A stretch of DNA of 64,000 nucleotides from JANQOH01 sp965200095. Its GTDB lineage: Bacteria; Pseudomonadota; Alphaproteobacteria; UBA7887. The position numbers and the translations under genes were made by a program. The notes under the pieces were generated by a model. It saw nothing but the letters and a program-made list of their open reading frames with translations. It searched no databases and was not told the origin of the DNA. The DNA is taken from positions 3,162,001 through 3,226,000 of the forward strand of contig OZ241350.1 in the NCBI GenBank assembly GCA_965200095.1, in the 5' to 3' direction. Below, in pieces: positions 61,771-64,000 of the stretch; positions within the stretch are counted from its first letter, which is position 1, and every line of letters begins with the position of its first letter.

Positions 61771-64000
61771 ATGAGCCTTGCCGCCGTCGCCCTCGACGAC
61801 AAATACGCCCTGGAGACGGGGCGAGTCTTCATGACCGGCACCCAGGCGCTGGTCCGCCTGCCCATGCTCCAGCGCCGGCGCGACGAGGCGGCGGGGTTGA
61901 AGACCGGCGTGTTCGTCTCCGGCTATCGCGGCTCGCCCCTCGGCGCCTACGACCGCGCGTTGTGGCAGGCGCGGGCCTTCCTCGCCCGTCACGACATTCA
62001 CTTCCAGCCGGGCGTCAACGAGGACCTCGCCGCCACCGCCATCTGGGGCACGCAGCAGCTCGGCATGTTCGGCCCCACGCAATACGACGGCGTCGTCGGC
62101 GTCTGGTACGGCAAGGGCCCCGGCGTCGACCGCTGCGGCGACGCCATCCGTCACGCCAACAGCGCCGGCACGGCGCGCCACGGCGGCGTTCTCATGCTGC
62201 TGGGAGACGATCACGGCGCCAAGTCCTCCACCCTGCCGCATCAGAGCGATTACGCGATGGTCGACGCGATGATCCCGGTGCTTCACCCCGCCGGGGTGCA
62301 GGAGTTCCTCGATCTCGGCCTGCACGGGATCGCCGCCTCGCGCCATTCCGGGCTGTGGGTCGGCTTCAAATGCGTCACCGCCATCGTCGACTCCTCGGCG
62401 ACCGTCTCCGTCGCGCCCGACCGCGTGGAGACCGCCCTGCCGGAAGAACCGGCCGCGCCGGCGGAGGGCCTTCACATCCGCTGGCCCGACGACCGTTTCG
62501 AGGCCGAGGAGCGCCTTCACGAGGCGAAACTCGAGGCCGTCCGCGCCTATGCGCGGCGCAACCGCCTCGACCGCATGGTGTGGAGCGCGCCGCAGGCGCG
62601 CCTCGGCGTCGTCGCCTCGGGCAAGTCGTTCCTCGATGTCATGCAGGCGTTCGACGACCTCGGCATCGACGGCGACATGGCGGAAGCGCTGGGTCTGCGT
62701 CTCTACAAGGTCGCGCTCGCCTGGCCGCTGGAGCCGCAAGGGCTCCGCCGCTTCGCCGACGGTCTCGAGGAGATCGTCGTGGTCGAAGAGAAGCGCGGTC
62801 TGATCGAGGACCAGATCAAGACCGTTCTCTACGGCGCGCCCGGCGCGCCGGCGGTGGTCGGCAAGCGCGACGGAGACGGCGCAAGCCTGTTCCCGGCGGC
62901 GCGCGAACTGTCGCCGGAGCGCATCGCCGAGGTCCTCGGCCGCCGTCTCGCGGCGCGCGGCGGAGCGCGTCTGTCGAACCGCCTCGCCCGTTTCGCCGGC
63001 CCCGCGCCGCGCCCGCCGGCGGCGTCGAACGTGGTGCGCACGCCCTATTTCTGCTCCGGCTGCCCGCACAACAGTTCGACCCGCGTGCCCGAAGGCAGCC
63101 GCGCCCTCTCCGGCATCGGCTGCCACTTCCTCGCGCAATCCATGGACCGCAACACCGCGAGCTACAGCCACATGGGCGGCGAGGGAGTCCCGTGGATCGG
63201 CCAGGCGCCGTTCGCCGACGAGAAACATGTCTTCGTCAATATCGGCGACGGCACCTATTTCCATTCCGGCCTGCTGGCGATCCGCGCCGCCGTTGCCGCC
63301 GGCGTCAACGCGACCTACAAGATCCTCTACAACGACGCAGTGGCGATGACCGGCGGCCAGCCGGTGGACGGCAGCCTGAGCGTGGCGCAGATCACCCACC
63401 AGCTGCACGGCGAAGGCGTGCGCCGCATCGCCGTAGTCGCCGACGATGCGGGCAAATACCCCGTCGGCGCCGGTTTTGCGCGCGGCGCGCAAGTCTATCC
63501 GCGCAGCGAACTCGACTCCGTTCAGCGCTCGTTGCGCGAGGTCGAGGGCGTCACGGCGCTGATCTACGACCAGGTTTGCGCGACCGAGAAACGCCGCCGG
63601 CGCAAGCGCGGCAAAATGGCCGACCCGGCCCGCTGGGCAGTCATCAACGACCTCGTCTGCGAGGGCTGCGGCGACTGTTCGACGGCCTCGAACTGCGTGT
63701 CGGTGCAGCCGCTGGAGACCCCGTTCGGACGCAAGCGCCGCATCGACCTGTCGAACTGCAACAAGGATTTCTCCTGTCTCGACGGGTTCTGCCCGAGTTT
63801 CGTCACCGTCGAGGGCGGGCGCTTGCGCGAACCCGCGGCGGCGCCGGCCGCGGCTACGGCCGACCCCGACGGAGAACCGCTGCCCGACCCGCCGCACGCA
63901 GGCGAGGCGTCGCGGGCGGCGGACATCGTGGTCGCCGGCGTCGGCGGGACCGGGGTCGTGACCATCGGCGCGGTGCTGGGCATGGCGGCGCATATCGAGG
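61771..64000 (+). CDS. Indolepyruvate:ferredoxin oxidoreductase, fused form, N-terminal part (runs off the window)
   Basis: The first 743 codons of a fused enzyme, usually about 1150 residues, that oxidises aryl or branched 2-oxo acids to acyl-CoA with ferredoxin. The start has GYRGSPLGAYDRALWQ, the TPP-binding part has GIGCHFLAQSMDR, NIGDGTYFHSGLLAIRA and NDAVAMTGGQPVDG, and a double 4Fe-4S region follows (CEGCGDCSTASNC, CNKDFSCLDGFCPSF). The last residues, VVAGVGGTGVVTIGAVLGM, begin the gamma-type domain. GGAGAA precedes ATG 61771. There is no stop to the window edge; the long open frame on the other strand is a shadow. Confidence 0.93.
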   Translation, partial: MSLAAVALDDKYALETGRVFMTGTQALVRLPMLQRRRDEAAGLKTGVFVSGYRGSPLGAYDRALWQARAFLARHDIHFQPGVNEDLAATAIWGTQQLGMFGPTQYDGVVGVWYGKGPGVDRCGDAIRHANSAGTARHGGVLMLLGDDHGAKSSTLPHQSDYAMVDAMIPVLHPAGVQEFLDLGLHGIAASRHSGLWVGFKCVTAIVDSSATVSVAPDRVETALPEEPAAPAEGLHIRWPDDRFEAEERLHEAKLEAVRAYARRNRLDRMVWSAPQARLGVVASGKSFLDVMQAFDDLGIDGDMAEALGLRLYKVALAWPLEPQGLRRFADGLEEIVVVEEKRGLIEDQIKTVLYGAPGAPAVVGKRDGDGASLFPAARELSPERIAEVLGRRLAARGGARLSNRLARFAGPAPRPPAASNVVRTPYFCSGCPHNSSTRVPEGSRALSGIGCHFLAQSMDRNTASYSHMGGEGVPWIGQAPFADEKHVFVNIGDGTYFHSGLLAIRAAVAAGVNATYKILYNDAVAMTGGQPVDGSLSVAQITHQLHGEGVRRIAVVADDAGKYPVGAGFARGAQVYPRSELDSVQRSLREVEGVTALIYDQVCATEKRRRRKRGKMADPARWAVINDLVCEGCGDCSTASNCVSVQPLETPFGRKRRIDLSNCNKDFSCLDGFCPSFVTVEGGRLREPAAAPAAATADPDGEPLPDPPHAGEASRAADIVVAGVGGTGVVTIGAVLGMAAHIE

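Noticed and set aside
61561..63993. Minus-strand open frame of 810 codons
   Set aside because: It is the shadow of the fused indolepyruvate:ferredoxin oxidoreductase, whose plus-strand product has clear TPP and 4Fe-4S motifs.

Overview
This looks like a chromosomal segment of a high-GC alphaproteobacterium, probably an uncultured or environmental relative of Rhodospirillales/Rhodobacterales. That placement is inferred from the very GC-rich coding sequence, the dnaA-dnaN-recF-gyrB and rimP-nusA-ylxR-infB-rbfA-truB-rpsO-pnp gene orders, a TrcR-type (DUF1013) cell-cycle regulator, GANTC (CcrM-type) context at dnaA, and pqqABCDE. Genes are packed tightly, and twelve neighbouring pairs share a 4-base ATGA or GTGA overlap.

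Region by region: 1-3657 is a complete PQQ biosynthesis operon on the minus strand (pqqA, B, C, D, E) followed by a translationally coupled SAM methyltransferase cut by the window edge. 3758-6053 holds an exported rhodanese and an enolase-superfamily enzyme on the plus strand. 6215-13663 is the replication block gyrB-recF-dnaN-(small membrane protein)-dnaA-rpsT. Its dnaA upstream region carries a perfect palindrome containing a GANTC site and a run of 28 G. 13760-22790 has a MATE exporter, two tandem NosR/NirI-like flavo-iron-sulfur membrane proteins, an aspartate aminotransferase and a molybdopterin oxidoreductase. 22821-28060 has ubiX, hldE, trcR and two oxidoreductases. 28136-37461 is the transcription/translation operon, followed upstream by trmB and metK. 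39523-46945 is a TPP-dependent enzyme with a Yej-type oligopeptide ABC transporter. 47070-49365 has cytochrome c, kdsB and pheA.

The most unusual part is 49381-60213, a defence-like island. It starts with three 90-bp tandem repeats running into a Fic AMP-transferase gene, then a tRNA-Pro and an atypical SDR. Next comes a type III restriction-modification system with one Res but two Mod genes. The two Mods are almost identical at both ends but have unrelated central target-recognition regions. They lie on directly abutting copies of a roughly 2-kb tandem duplication (54329-56260 and 56261-58367); at the junction, dead fragments of res and rloB mark the duplication ends. An RloB/RloA (AbiL-like) ATPase-TOPRIM pair sits immediately upstream in the same orientation, with an inverted repeat around its putative promoter.

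The right end (60441-64000) holds a lipoprotein and the start of a fused indolepyruvate:ferredoxin oxidoreductase that runs off the window. No rRNA, insertion sequence or CRISPR array was seen.
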